13,578 bases of DNA from contig JACNHM010000573.1 in NCBI GenBank assembly GCA_014383605.1, positions 1 to 13,578 of the forward strand, written 5' to 3'. The notes under the pieces were generated by a model, which was not told the DNA's origin, searched no databases, and saw nothing but the letters and a program-made list of their open reading frames with translations. Origin of the DNA: Chloroflexota bacterium (GTDB lineage Bacteria; Chloroflexota; Anaerolineae; UBA3071). Shown piece after piece: positions 6,186 through 13,578 of this stretch; position 1 is the stretch's first letter; each line of letters starts with the position of its first letter. Made by a program: the position numbers and the translations under genes.

Positions 6186-7253
6186 CTACGGCAGCAAGGT
6201 CATCGCCGCGCGGTCGAGGGCCAGGCACACGGTGTCGCCGAGGGATGGCACGTCGCAGGCCCCGGCGATCTCGAATTCCAGCTCCACATCCCTCTCGTGC
6301 CGCGTGCGCAGCCGATGCGAGCTGCCGCGGAAGGAGCAGGCCACCAGCACGCCGGAGAGCAGGTTGCTTTCCTCTGCTGCGGAGGAGGGCACCACGCTGG
6401 CCGCCTCGGGCCGGATGACCACGGTGACCTCCTCGCCGACGTGAGCCTCACCCGCCTCCGCGGGATCGAGGGCCAACGTGCCCAGGACGGTGGCAATCTC
6501 CAGCGCCGGAGCAACCGCCGTCACGCGGCCAGGCAGCAGATTGTTCAGCCCCAGGAAGCGAGCGACGAACTCGCTGGCTGGCTTCCGGTACACCGCCTCC
6601 GGCGTGCCTTCCTGCACGATGCGCCCGGCCTGCATGATGAGCACACGGTCGGCCACGGCGAAGGCTTCCTCTTGATCGTGGGTCACGTAGAGCGCCGTCA
6701 CCCCCACAGCCTTCAGGATGGCGCGCAGTTCACCTAGCAGACCTTCGCGCAGCGTGCGGTCGAGAGAGCCCAGGGGCTCATCCAGCATGAGCAAGCGCGG
6801 CCGCGGGGCCAGGCTGCGGGCCAGGGCCACCCGCTGCTGCTCACCGCCGGAAAGCTCGTAGACCTGGCGCTGCTCGTAGCCCTGCAGGCTTACCAGGTCG
6901 AGCATCTCCGCCACGCGCGCCCGAATCTTCGCTTCCGCCAGTCCCTGCATGCGCAGGCCGAAAGCGACGTTGGCGGCCACGTCCTTGTGCGGGAAGAGCA
7001 CGTAGTCCTGGAACATCAGCCCGAAGCCGCGGCGGTGCACGGGCACGGCGGCCAGATCGCGGCCGGCGAAGAGGACGCGACCTTCGTCGGGCTCCTCCAG
7101 TCCGGCGATGATGCGCAGCAGCGTCGTCTTACCGCAGCCCGAAGGGCCGAGCAGGCAGACCACCTCCCCTTCCTCCACGGTGAAGCTGACCTCGTGCAGG
7201 ACGGGGGTGTCGTCGAACGTTTTGCTGATCTGACGAACATCAAGATGGGACAT
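6186..7253 (-). CDS. ABC transporter ATP-binding protein, PotA/ThiQ/FbpC-like importer type with TOBE domain
   Basis: This is a cytoplasmic ATPase subunit that would drive an importer. The 355-aa protein has every catalytic motif: Walker A GPSGCGKTT (36-44), Q-loop Gln82 in MFQDYVLFPH, signature LSGGEQQR (134-141), Walker B LLMLDEP (154-160, Glu159 base), and the H-loop His192 in THDQEEA. A TOBE-like domain follows (about 235-355; VTVVIRPEA, then DTVCLALD), the form used for polyamine, Fe(III), thiamine, sulfate or sugar import. Substrate cannot be told. The ATG at 7253 has GAGGA seven bases upstream and is 14 nt after the giant gene's stop. The reading frame stays open upstream to 7835, but that part is out-of-frame shadow over the M28 gene. 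No permease or binding protein is in the window. It ends just before the rpmH promoter. Confidence 0.92.
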   Translation of the reverse strand: MSHLDVRQISKTFDDTPVLHEVSFTVEEGEVVCLLGPSGCGKTTLLRIIAGLEEPDEGRVLFAGRDLAAVPVHRRGFGLMFQDYVLFPHKDVAANVAFGLRMQGLAEAKIRARVAEMLDLVSLQGYEQRQVYELSGGEQQRVALARSLAPRPRLLMLDEPLGSLDRTLREGLLGELRAILKAVGVTALYVTHDQEEAFAVADRVLIMQAGRIVQEGTPEAVYRKPASEFVARFLGLNNLLPGRVTAVAPALEIATVLGTLALDPAEAGEAHVGEEVTVVIRPEAASVVPSSAAEESNLLSGVLVACSFRGSSHRLRTRHERDVELEFEIAGACDVPSLGDTVCLALDRAAMTLLP

Positions 7254-7267
7254 TTGACTTTCCTCGT

Positions 7268-10200
7268 TCACTCGGCTAACGTGCGCAGGGCCAGGGCCAC
7301 GATGCGGCCCGTCTTGGTCAACTTGAGCGGGTCGACGCGGTCGGGTGTGTCTTGGGGATGGTTGGCGTCGTCCTCGCTGTCGTCCCAGGTGAGCAAGCAG
7401 GCCGGCACGTCCTGCTCCTGAAACGAGGTCTGGTCGCTGACCTCCGCTGCCGTGGCGAAATCCACCCGCCCGCCGAGTTGGTCGGCGGCGTTCTCCAGGC
7501 GCGCCCGCAGCAGCGCCTCCCGCGTGATGTCCCCTTCCATGGTCAGGAAGAAGCCGCGGCCAGCGCCCACGGCGTCCAGATTGAACAGGCCCACCGTGTC
7601 CGTCAGCGGGCGCAGGGGATGGGCGACGTAGTGCTGGGAGCCGAGCTGCCCGAATTCCTCGGCTCCCCAGGCGGCGAAGAGCAGGCTGCGGCGCGGCTGG
7701 ACGCCCGCCTCCTGCCAGAGCCGCGCCACCTCCAGCAGCACGCCCACGCCGGAAGCATTGTCGTCGGCGCCGGGATAGAGCGTGCCATCGGCGCTGCGGC
7801 CCACGTGGTCGTAGTGGGCGCTGAGGATGACCCACTCGTCTGTCAGTTCGGGATCGCGGCCGGGGATCAGCCCCAGCACATTGGCCGTCGTCGTCGGCTG
7901 CGGCGGCGAAAGCGGCACGACCATTTCCGCTTGCAACCGCAAGGGCAAGGCCGGCGGCGAAGCGTTGAAATCGGCCAGCGTGTACCCGGCCTCGTCTACG
8001 AGCCTGTTGAAGCTGCCCATGGTCAGCTCCAGCACGGGGATGGTCGTGGTAAAGATCTCGCGCAGGGCCAGCGGCAGGCGGCGTTGCAACTCCGTCTCCT
8101 GCACGTCGGTGACCAGGAGCAGCCCGCCGGCGCCGTGCTCGATGGCCCGCTGCACTTCTGACCTCACGCCGCCCCTGACTCGCCGCAGGACGATCTTGCC
8201 GCCCAAGTCCATGTCCGTGTAGTTATCATCCCGCACCCAGACCACCTGACCGGCCACCGTGCCGCCGCCCGCGCCGCCGACCATTACCTCTCGGAAGTCG
8301 TGACCGTAAACAAATTCGCCCAGGGGCTGGCCGCTGTCCATCTGCAGCCTCAGACGCGGCACGTCCGAGGACAGGGTGCGGGTGAGGGGGAAATGCTGGA
8401 AGTAGGTGCCCTCGTCGCCGGCGGGCTGCAACCCCAGGGCGGCGAACTGCTCGGCCACGTAGCGGGCCGCCGCCGCGCCGCCGGGGGTGCCCGCTTCCCG
8501 CCCGTCGTAAGCCGGACTGGCCAGCTCCCGCACGTGCGCCAGCGCGGCCTCGCCGTCGAAGGTCAGGGCGTCCTCCGTCCACTGCGGCGGCACGTGCCCG
8601 CGGGCCGCCGACTCGTGCCAGGCCGCCTCGAACTCGGCCAGCGTCGTGTCCAACGCGGCCGGGAAAGCCACGTCCAATGCCTCACCTTGCGCCAGCAGAC
8701 GCACCAGCTCGTTCAGCGGTGCCTGGCCGTGGGCGGTGACGAGGTAGCCCACGGCGTCGCGCACCGCGCCGTAGACCAGGTCGGCCTGGCTCGATGCAAG
8801 CTGATCGAAGGCCGCCAGATCGGCCAGCGGCGGCAGTTGGCCGTTCTCGGCCGCTTTCTGCACCTTGGAGAGCCGCCGCGCCGCCAGGTAGCCGCTTTGC
8901 GGGGCGATCCGCGCCATCTCCACCTGGGCAATGCCCTCGCTCAGCCAGTCCACCGCCAGTCCCGGCAGTGCCAGCAGGTGGTGAGCGAACGCTTGCGCCA
9001 GCCGCCCGCGGTAGTCGGCGGCGTCGCTGTCCCCGTCGGCCAGGATCTTGATGGCCTCACCCGGCTCCGCCCAACTGCTCACGTCGTTGGGCAGGGAGAG
9101 GGCGATGGACGAGCGGAAGGCCGCGGCCTGGTCGTAGAGCTTAACTTCGGTAGGAGCCGCGGGCATGATCGCCAGATCGCTCGTCTCGCGGGTGTAGATC
9201 TCCTCCAAGTGGGGCAGGAGAGCCGCCGCCAGTGCGGCCAGGCGTGACGGGTGGCGGACGACGAAGTGCTCGCTGGTCGTGGCGGCCAGGGGAATACCAC
9301 CGTAGAACCAGCGTTCCCCGCGCTGGAGCAGTTCCACCTCGGTGTTCACCCGCCGCTCGCTGCCCCCCACAGGCTGGTAGCGGAGACTGAGGCGAGCCAG
9401 CGCGCCGTCGTCCGGACAATACGCAGAGCCGACACCCTGTCGGCGATTTGTCGGCGGCTGGGAGCCGCCTCTGCAGACCTCTTGGACAGATCCCAAAGCC
9501 AGCAGTTGCCCTTCCAGCTCGAAGGTCTGGAGAGGCTGCTCGCTCAGGTCGGCGAACCAGTGCAGTTCCTCCGCCAGCAGCGTGGCGTCCTCGGGGTCCA
9601 CGGTGGCCAGGAAACCCTCCACGTTGCCAGCAGCTACCGCGGCCTGCCGGGCGGTGAGCAGCGCCTGCAGCCCTTGCTCCGCGCCGGCCAGGCGAGCGCG
9701 CCAGCCCTCCTGCCAGGCAATGTCGAAGGCCTCCGGCGAGACGGCCAGCACCTGCTGGAAAGCAGCCTCCGGCGACAGCCCGCGGCCGAACGCTGTCGCC
9801 AGCAGGGCGGCGGCGTCGGCGCCGTGCTGATCCAGCAGATGAGCGGTCATGGCCCAGGCCTGGGCCCGCCAGCGGTCGAGCTCTGCGGATGACGTGACCT
9901 CGCGCTGGGCGGGGAATTCAGCCAGGGGCGCGGCCTCCCCCTCCTCCAGCAGCTTCTGCAGCCGCGGCAGGTGGGTGCGCTGAGAGGTCAGCGGATCGTC
10001 GGCCGCCTCGCGCACCAGGGGCAGTCCGGCCCAGAGCCAGGGGGCCTGTGCTTCCGCCATGCCGGTCTGCGCCAGGGCCAGTTGGGTCAGAGTGGCGGTG
10101 AAGAGCTGCGTCTGCGTCAGATCGTTCGTGGTCACCAGGTGCGCGCCGTTGCCGTCCACCCAGGCCCTGGTGGACTGGGGCAACGCCGGCGATACGGCCA

Positions 10201-13200
10201 GCCGCAGCTCATCGGCGCTGGGGTAGAGGGACAGGGGGAGGGGGAAAGGGAGAGGGGGAGAGGGGGAGAGGGGGAGAAACAGAGCCTCGGCAGTACGCAG
10301 CACGGAGGCTGCCAGCTTCTCCTGGCCAGGCGAATAAGCGATAATGAAACGGTCGGCCGGTAGCTCGGCCAGGGCGGGACCGGCGTAGCGCCAGCCGTCG
10401 TCGCTGCGGCGGAAGCGGGCCGTGCCGCGCAGCGTGCGCGGTATGCCCTCATCCCCCTGTCGGAAGCTGATGCTCAGCGTGGCCGTGGCCACGTCGCGGG
10501 CGGCGACGATGTCCGCAGCCCGCAGGTTCACCTCCCGCAGCCCGCGGGCCAGCGCATCGTCCCACCAGAAGCCGTCGGCGGCCTGCTGCTCGGCCGCGGA
10601 CGTGGCCAGGAAGAGCGCGCGGTCAGCGGCGACGAGTGCCGCCTCCCGCCCCTCCACCAGGTCGCGGATGTCCGGCTCCACCGAGGCCAGGTTGAGCAGG
10701 GCCAGGCTGGCCAGGCGGCCGGCGGCGGCCAACCGCTCTGGCACGATGGTTTTGGGCACATCCGAGGGGCGATGGTAGTAAGGGTCATCCCCATAGTCCC
10801 AGATGAGCAGACTGGCCGGCACACTGGACTGGCGGAAAGGCACGTGGTCGCTGTGGCCGTAGTCAGCGACCGTGCTGGTGATGCCCAGCGAGACGGCCAT
10901 CTCCTGCAGCTTGTTGGCCAGCGGGCCAGAGCCATCAATGGTCAGGCTGCCCTCGCCGCCCACCATGTCGAGTTGGAGCATGGCCACGGTGGTCGTGAGC
11001 GGGTAGCTTGGCTGGCGGACGTAGTGGATGGCGCCCCACAGCCCCTGCTCTTCCGCATCCCAGGCGGCGAAGAGCACGGTGCGGTCGGGGACGTAGCCCG
11101 CCTCCTGCCAGGAGCGAGCGATCTCCAGCAGCGCGGCCACGCCCGAGGCGTTGTCGTTGGCTCCGTACCACACCGCGCCGTCGGGGTCGCGGCCCATGTG
11201 ATCGTAGTGGCCGCTGACAATCATCACCTCGTCAGCGTATTGCGGGTCAGCGCCGGGGATGACGCCCAGCACATTACGGCCCACCACGCCTTCCTGCTCG
11301 TCGAGCGAAGAGCTCAGCCGGGCACGGGTGGGCAGCTCCAGGCTCTGGAACTGGACGGTGAGGTCGGCCAGCGTCAGCCCGCTGCCCTGCAGCAGGTCTT
11401 CCACCACCGGCGGCGAGACGGCGAAGGAGGGATAGGTCACGGGAACCCAGGACTGGCGGTAGCGGCCCAGGCGGTCGAAGGGGCGTTCGCCAGGATCCTG
11501 CCACAGCAGCAGCCCGGCCACGCCGTGTTCGAGGCCGTTGCGCAGGCTGTCCTCGTTGCCGCCGTCGCGGCAGAGCACCACCTTGCCCACCACGTCCAGG
11601 TCGTCGAAGTCGTCGTGGGCGCAGGTGTTGGCCCAGACCACCGGTCCCTCGGCCTGGCCCTCGCCGCCGTAGTTGCCGATCAGGGTGGTGAAATCTTCAC
11701 GGAAACGGTAGTCGCCGAGCGCCGCGCCATCGGGACCGAGCACAGCCAGTGCCGGCGCGTCCTCCAGGGCGACGAAGTAGTCGAGGGAGAATTCCTGGAA
11801 GTAGCTGCCGCCGTCGCCGGCGGGCTGCAGGTCATAGGCGGCGAAGCGTTCGGCGATGGTGTCGGCAGCGGCGCGGCCGCCTGCGGTGCCGGCGCGGCGA
11901 CCAGCGTAGGCGGGGTCGGCCAGCTCGACGATGTGGTCGAAGGCTTGCTCCTCGTCGAAGCTCATGGCCACAGACCAAAGATCGCCGGCGCGCACGGCCG
12001 GGCCGGGCTGCCGCAGCAGCGGCTGGGTGGCCGGCGTGGCCAGAGGCGGTAGAGTGGAGGTGGCCCGCACGGCGCGGGCGGTGGCGGTCGCTCTGGCCTG
12101 CACCGTAGCCCGGGGTGCCGGCAATGCCAGTTCGGGCTGTTGCAAGCGCAGCCACCAAAAGCCCAGCGCGCCGGCCCAAATCAGCAGCACCACCCAGACG
12201 AACACGATTCTGCGGTCCACCCGGGCTTGGAGTAGGGGCAGGCCTTGCGCCTGCCCAGAAGGGCGACCGCAAGGGATCGCCCCTACTCGCAGGGGCTGGA
12301 GTCTGCCATAGGTGAGCACGCGCCACAGCCATTCCATCGGCCCGTAGGGGAAGCGCTCCAGCCACCAGCCGCTCAGGCGGATTTGGCTCAGGTAGATGAC
12401 CATGGTGAGGGCCAGGCCGAACAGCGGGCCGAACTCACCGTACAGCCCCAGGCCGTAGCTGTAGAAGATCAGCGTGGCGACGACGGACTGGAGCAGGTAG
12501 TTGGTGAACGCCATGCGGCCGACGCTGGCCAGCGGCGCCAGCCGTTCTCGCCAGGCCTCCTTCTGCAGCAGGAGAATGATGGCCGAAACGTAAAAGAGCA
12601 TCAGCGCCGGCGCGCCAATGGTGCGGGCGCCGCGGGTAATCAAGCGGTGGTACTGCGGCGGCGCCCAATCCTGGTTGAGGAGAGTATAGATGTAGATACC
12701 GTTGAAGACGATACCAATGGCCAGAGCGATCCACAAGACCTTACGGATCAGCAGCAGATGCTTGCTAACATCGTGGAAGATCCTGCGCTTGCCGATGTAC
12801 AAGCCCAAGAGGAACATGCCAAAGATGTTGCCAAAGGTGTAGATGAAATAGGAACGGTGTGCGAGGGTTTCCTGGATCCGGAGACGGGTGATCTCCTTGT
12901 AGGTACCAGACGCGTAGAGGCTCTCCGGATAGGTACGGGAGCGGAGAAACGCGGTGGCGTTTTCATACCAGGTGCGGACATTGTCCATCATCTCCCCAGG
13001 CACGGTCATCACGATGGAGAGGAGCAGGACAAATCCGGCCGCCGCCAGCAACACTTTTCCGGAGCGTTTGCGGAAGAACAGCAGCAGGAATCCGTACAGC
13101 GCGTAGATGCCCAGGATGTCTCCCATCCAGATGAAGAAGGCGTGCAGCACGCCGAAGATCAAGAGGATGAACAGACGCCGCAGGAAGACGGGGACGAACT

Positions 13201-13498
13201 TCGTCCCCCGGGCCTCGGCCCGCAGCATCTGCACGGCCATGCCCCAGCCGAACAGCAGCGAGAAGAGCGAGTAGAACTTGGCCTCCACCAGGAAGCGGAT
13301 CGTGGCCACCAGGATGCGGTCGAAGCCGGCCAGCCCCTGCGGCTCGTAGGAGGCTCCGCTGTAGCTGAACATGTTGGCGATCAGGATGCCCAGCACGGCG
13401 AAGCCGCGCAGGATGTCCACGAACTGCACACGTTCGTGGGTTTGAACGGGCGTCGCTCTCGACAATTGCCTTACGGAAACAGGTTTAGACTCGGACAT
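7268..13498 (-). CDS. Giant DUF418-M28-M28 membrane metallopeptidase fusion
   Basis: This 2076-aa fusion has no described counterpart that I recognise. Domains in order: DUF418 (about 20-403; QFVDILRGFAVLGILIANMF and VGRMAFTNYLLQS are typical); a palindromic-repeat peptide (404-423); one TM helix (431-450); a Thr/Ala/Pro linker; M28 unit 1 (about 512-930) with a PA insert (about 615-690); two related modules of unknown function (about 945-1275 and 1275-1635); and M28 unit 2 (about 1640-2076) with its own PA insert. Metal and catalytic residues are complete in both units: H764, D782, E816/E817, D844 and H909; H1895, D1913, E1947/E1948, D1975 and H2047. M28 enzymes are di-zinc aminopeptidases or related exopeptidases, so I infer an extracytoplasmic, membrane-anchored peptidase. 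The start is ATG at 13498 (weak GAGTGA upstream). GTG at 13510 would add four residues. No clear promoter is seen. Confidence 0.9.
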   Translation of the reverse strand: MSESKPVSVRQLSRATPVQTHERVQFVDILRGFAVLGILIANMFSYSGASYEPQGLAGFDRILVATIRFLVEAKFYSLFSLLFGWGMAVQMLRAEARGTKFVPVFLRRLFILLIFGVLHAFFIWMGDILGIYALYGFLLLFFRKRSGKVLLAAAGFVLLLSIVMTVPGEMMDNVRTWYENATAFLRSRTYPESLYASGTYKEITRLRIQETLAHRSYFIYTFGNIFGMFLLGLYIGKRRIFHDVSKHLLLIRKVLWIALAIGIVFNGIYIYTLLNQDWAPPQYHRLITRGARTIGAPALMLFYVSAIILLLQKEAWRERLAPLASVGRMAFTNYLLQSVVATLIFYSYGLGLYGEFGPLFGLALTMVIYLSQIRLSGWWLERFPYGPMEWLWRVLTYGRLQPLRVGAIPCGRPSGQAQGLPLLQARVDRRIVFVWVVLLIWAGALGFWWLRLQQPELALPAPRATVQARATATARAVRATSTLPPLATPATQPLLRQPGPAVRAGDLWSVAMSFDEEQAFDHIVELADPAYAGRRAGTAGGRAAADTIAERFAAYDLQPAGDGGSYFQEFSLDYFVALEDAPALAVLGPDGAALGDYRFREDFTTLIGNYGGEGQAEGPVVWANTCAHDDFDDLDVVGKVVLCRDGGNEDSLRNGLEHGVAGLLLWQDPGERPFDRLGRYRQSWVPVTYPSFAVSPPVVEDLLQGSGLTLADLTVQFQSLELPTRARLSSSLDEQEGVVGRNVLGVIPGADPQYADEVMIVSGHYDHMGRDPDGAVWYGANDNASGVAALLEIARSWQEAGYVPDRTVLFAAWDAEEQGLWGAIHYVRQPSYPLTTTVAMLQLDMVGGEGSLTIDGSGPLANKLQEMAVSLGITSTVADYGHSDHVPFRQSSVPASLLIWDYGDDPYYHRPSDVPKTIVPERLAAAGRLASLALLNLASVEPDIRDLVEGREAALVAADRALFLATSAAEQQAADGFWWDDALARGLREVNLRAADIVAARDVATATLSISFRQGDEGIPRTLRGTARFRRSDDGWRYAGPALAELPADRFIIAYSPGQEKLAASVLRTAEALFLPLSPSPPLPFPLPLSLYPSADELRLAVSPALPQSTRAWVDGNGAHLVTTNDLTQTQLFTATLTQLALAQTGMAEAQAPWLWAGLPLVREAADDPLTSQRTHLPRLQKLLEEGEAAPLAEFPAQREVTSSAELDRWRAQAWAMTAHLLDQHGADAAALLATAFGRGLSPEAAFQQVLAVSPEAFDIAWQEGWRARLAGAEQGLQALLTARQAAVAAGNVEGFLATVDPEDATLLAEELHWFADLSEQPLQTFELEGQLLALGSVQEVCRGGSQPPTNRRQGVGSAYCPDDGALARLSLRYQPVGGSERRVNTEVELLQRGERWFYGGIPLAATTSEHFVVRHPSRLAALAAALLPHLEEIYTRETSDLAIMPAAPTEVKLYDQAAAFRSSIALSLPNDVSSWAEPGEAIKILADGDSDAADYRGRLAQAFAHHLLALPGLAVDWLSEGIAQVEMARIAPQSGYLAARRLSKVQKAAENGQLPPLADLAAFDQLASSQADLVYGAVRDAVGYLVTAHGQAPLNELVRLLAQGEALDVAFPAALDTTLAEFEAAWHESAARGHVPPQWTEDALTFDGEAALAHVRELASPAYDGREAGTPGGAAAARYVAEQFAALGLQPAGDEGTYFQHFPLTRTLSSDVPRLRLQMDSGQPLGEFVYGHDFREVMVGGAGGGTVAGQVVWVRDDNYTDMDLGGKIVLRRVRGGVRSEVQRAIEHGAGGLLLVTDVQETELQRRLPLALREIFTTTIPVLELTMGSFNRLVDEAGYTLADFNASPPALPLRLQAEMVVPLSPPQPTTTANVLGLIPGRDPELTDEWVILSAHYDHVGRSADGTLYPGADDNASGVGVLLEVARLWQEAGVQPRRSLLFAAWGAEEFGQLGSQHYVAHPLRPLTDTVGLFNLDAVGAGRGFFLTMEGDITREALLRARLENAADQLGGRVDFATAAEVSDQTSFQEQDVPACLLTWDDSEDDANHPQDTPDRVDPLKLTKTGRIVALALRTLAE
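9423..9474. repeat. Short palindromic element with two internal hairpins, inside the giant gene
   Basis: The ends GCAGAG (9423-9428) and CTCTGC (9469-9474) are inverted repeats. Inside are two perfect 7-bp hairpins with 3-nt loops: GCCGACA/TGTCGGC (9428-9444) and GGCGGCT/AGCCGCC (9453-9469). It is translated as residues about 1342-1359 (CRGGSQPPTNRRQGVGSA region) in an NTF2-like part of the giant protein. The composition is unlike the flanking protein, which suggests an in-frame insertion. It has the same layout as the element at 12230-12288 but a different sequence. Confidence 0.75.
10220..10278. repeat. Purine-rich G/A tract with three GAGGGGGA octamers, inside the giant gene
   Basis: The plus strand is almost pure purine from 10220 to 10278. 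It includes three perfect GAGGGGGA units (10252-10259, 10260-10267, 10268-10275) and less regular copies before them. The coding strand is the C/T complement, encoding a Pro/Leu/Ser run (LPLSPSPPLPFPLPLSLYPS) around residues 1074-1093. The unit length is 8 nt, so loss or gain of one unit would shift the frame. G-runs could form a quadruplex on the template strand. Confidence 0.85.
12230..12288. repeat. Palindromic mini-element at the DUF418-peptidase junction
   Basis: The terminal inverted repeats are 10 bp: GAGTAGGGGC (12230-12239) and GCCCCTACTC (12279-12288). Inside are an 8-bp hairpin GGGCAGGC/GCCTGCCC (12236-12256) and a second hairpin GGGCGA/TCGCCC (12261-12282) with an inner CC-GCAA-GG tetraloop. 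The overall shape is a three-way junction, as in non-autonomous palindromic repeats of GC-rich bacteria. It has no stop in the reading frame and encodes residues 404-423 of the giant protein (VGAIPCGRPSGQAQGLPLL), exactly between DUF418 and the next TM helix. Confidence 0.85.
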
Positions 13499-13578
13499 GA
13501 TTTGTGTCACTCGAAGGGTTAGGGGGGAGGGGTTAGGGGAATGAGCCAGCCAGTGAGCATCCCCTAACCCTTAACCCC
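13499..13578. repeat. Upstream region of giant gene with inverted TTAGGGG repeats and G-quadruplex motif
   Basis: No coding feature is seen. GGGTTAGGGGA (13530-13540) pairs with TCCCCTAACCC (13560-13570), an 11-bp stem with a 19-nt loop. The plus strand 13516-13539 holds four G-runs of 3, 6, 4 and 4 separated by TTA, A and TTA, which is a strong quadruplex motif on the template strand of the gene. No -35/-10 pair is visible, so the promoter probably lies beyond the window or is atypical. Confidence 0.65.

Noticed and set aside
7795..7815. CACGTG here and near 8529, 8590 and 10840 considered as parS
   Set aside because: These lie in codons of the M28 gene (some for its His/Asp motifs) and lack the flanking TTTC/GAAA arms.
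7254..7835. Open extension of the ABC ATPase frame upstream to 7835, giving a 549-aa protein
   Set aside because: The extra part is Arg/Pro/Gly-rich shadow sequence over the second M28 unit. The ATG at 7253 has a good ribosome binding site and begins right at the ABC domain.
10220..10278. Purine tract considered as a CRISPR or spacer array
   Set aside because: Units are 8 nt with no unique spacers, and the coding frame is open across it.
10772..12052. Plus-strand open frame of 426 codons over M28 unit 1
   Set aside because: It is antisense to the complete catalytic motifs of M28 and has no family signature.
12245..13522. Plus-strand open frame of 425 codons over DUF418
   Set aside because: Its product is Gln/Glu/His-rich with no recognisable domain, as expected for the antisense of a GC-rich gene. 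The minus strand carries clear conserved motifs.

Overview
This 13.6 kb window is GC-rich and looks like a Chloroflexota chromosome (Anaerolineae/Caldilineae-like). That assignment is inferred from gene content, short palindromic repeats and GC-rich codon use. It is not proven by a marker gene. Every gene I can support lies on the minus strand, so transcription runs from high to low coordinates.

In transcription order the window holds three units. (1) Positions 13498-6186: a giant 2076-aa gene followed 14 nt later by an ABC-transporter ATPase. The giant protein joins a DUF418 multi-spanning membrane domain, one extra membrane helix, a complete PA-containing M28 metallopeptidase, two tandem modules resembling NTF2-like plus dead gluzincin domains, and a second complete M28 metallopeptidase. 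Two small palindromic elements and one GAGGGGGA octamer tract sit inside its reading frame. (2) Positions 6170-3181: a consensus sigma-70 promoter, a leader hairpin, then rpmH-rnpA-yidD-yidC-khpB(jag), closed by a strong intrinsic terminator. This is the conserved L34/RNase P/YidC cluster often found near bacterial replication origins. dnaA is not beside it here. YidC carries an unusual C-terminal helix-hairpin-helix extension. (3) Positions 3170-1: an extended -10 promoter, then parA-parB, a two-domain cupin and an exosortase-family protein cut by the window edge. The 10 nt and overlapping gaps suggest one operon.

Units 2 and 3 combine ribosome/tRNA-processing, membrane-protein insertion, RNA binding and chromosome segregation, with a surface-protein processing enzyme appended. 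Unit 1 is the most unusual part. I read it as a fused, membrane-anchored extracytoplasmic peptidase, with the fusion junction marked by a palindromic repeat that reads through without a stop. No tRNA, rRNA, CRISPR array, oriC/DnaA-box cluster or canonical parS site was seen.
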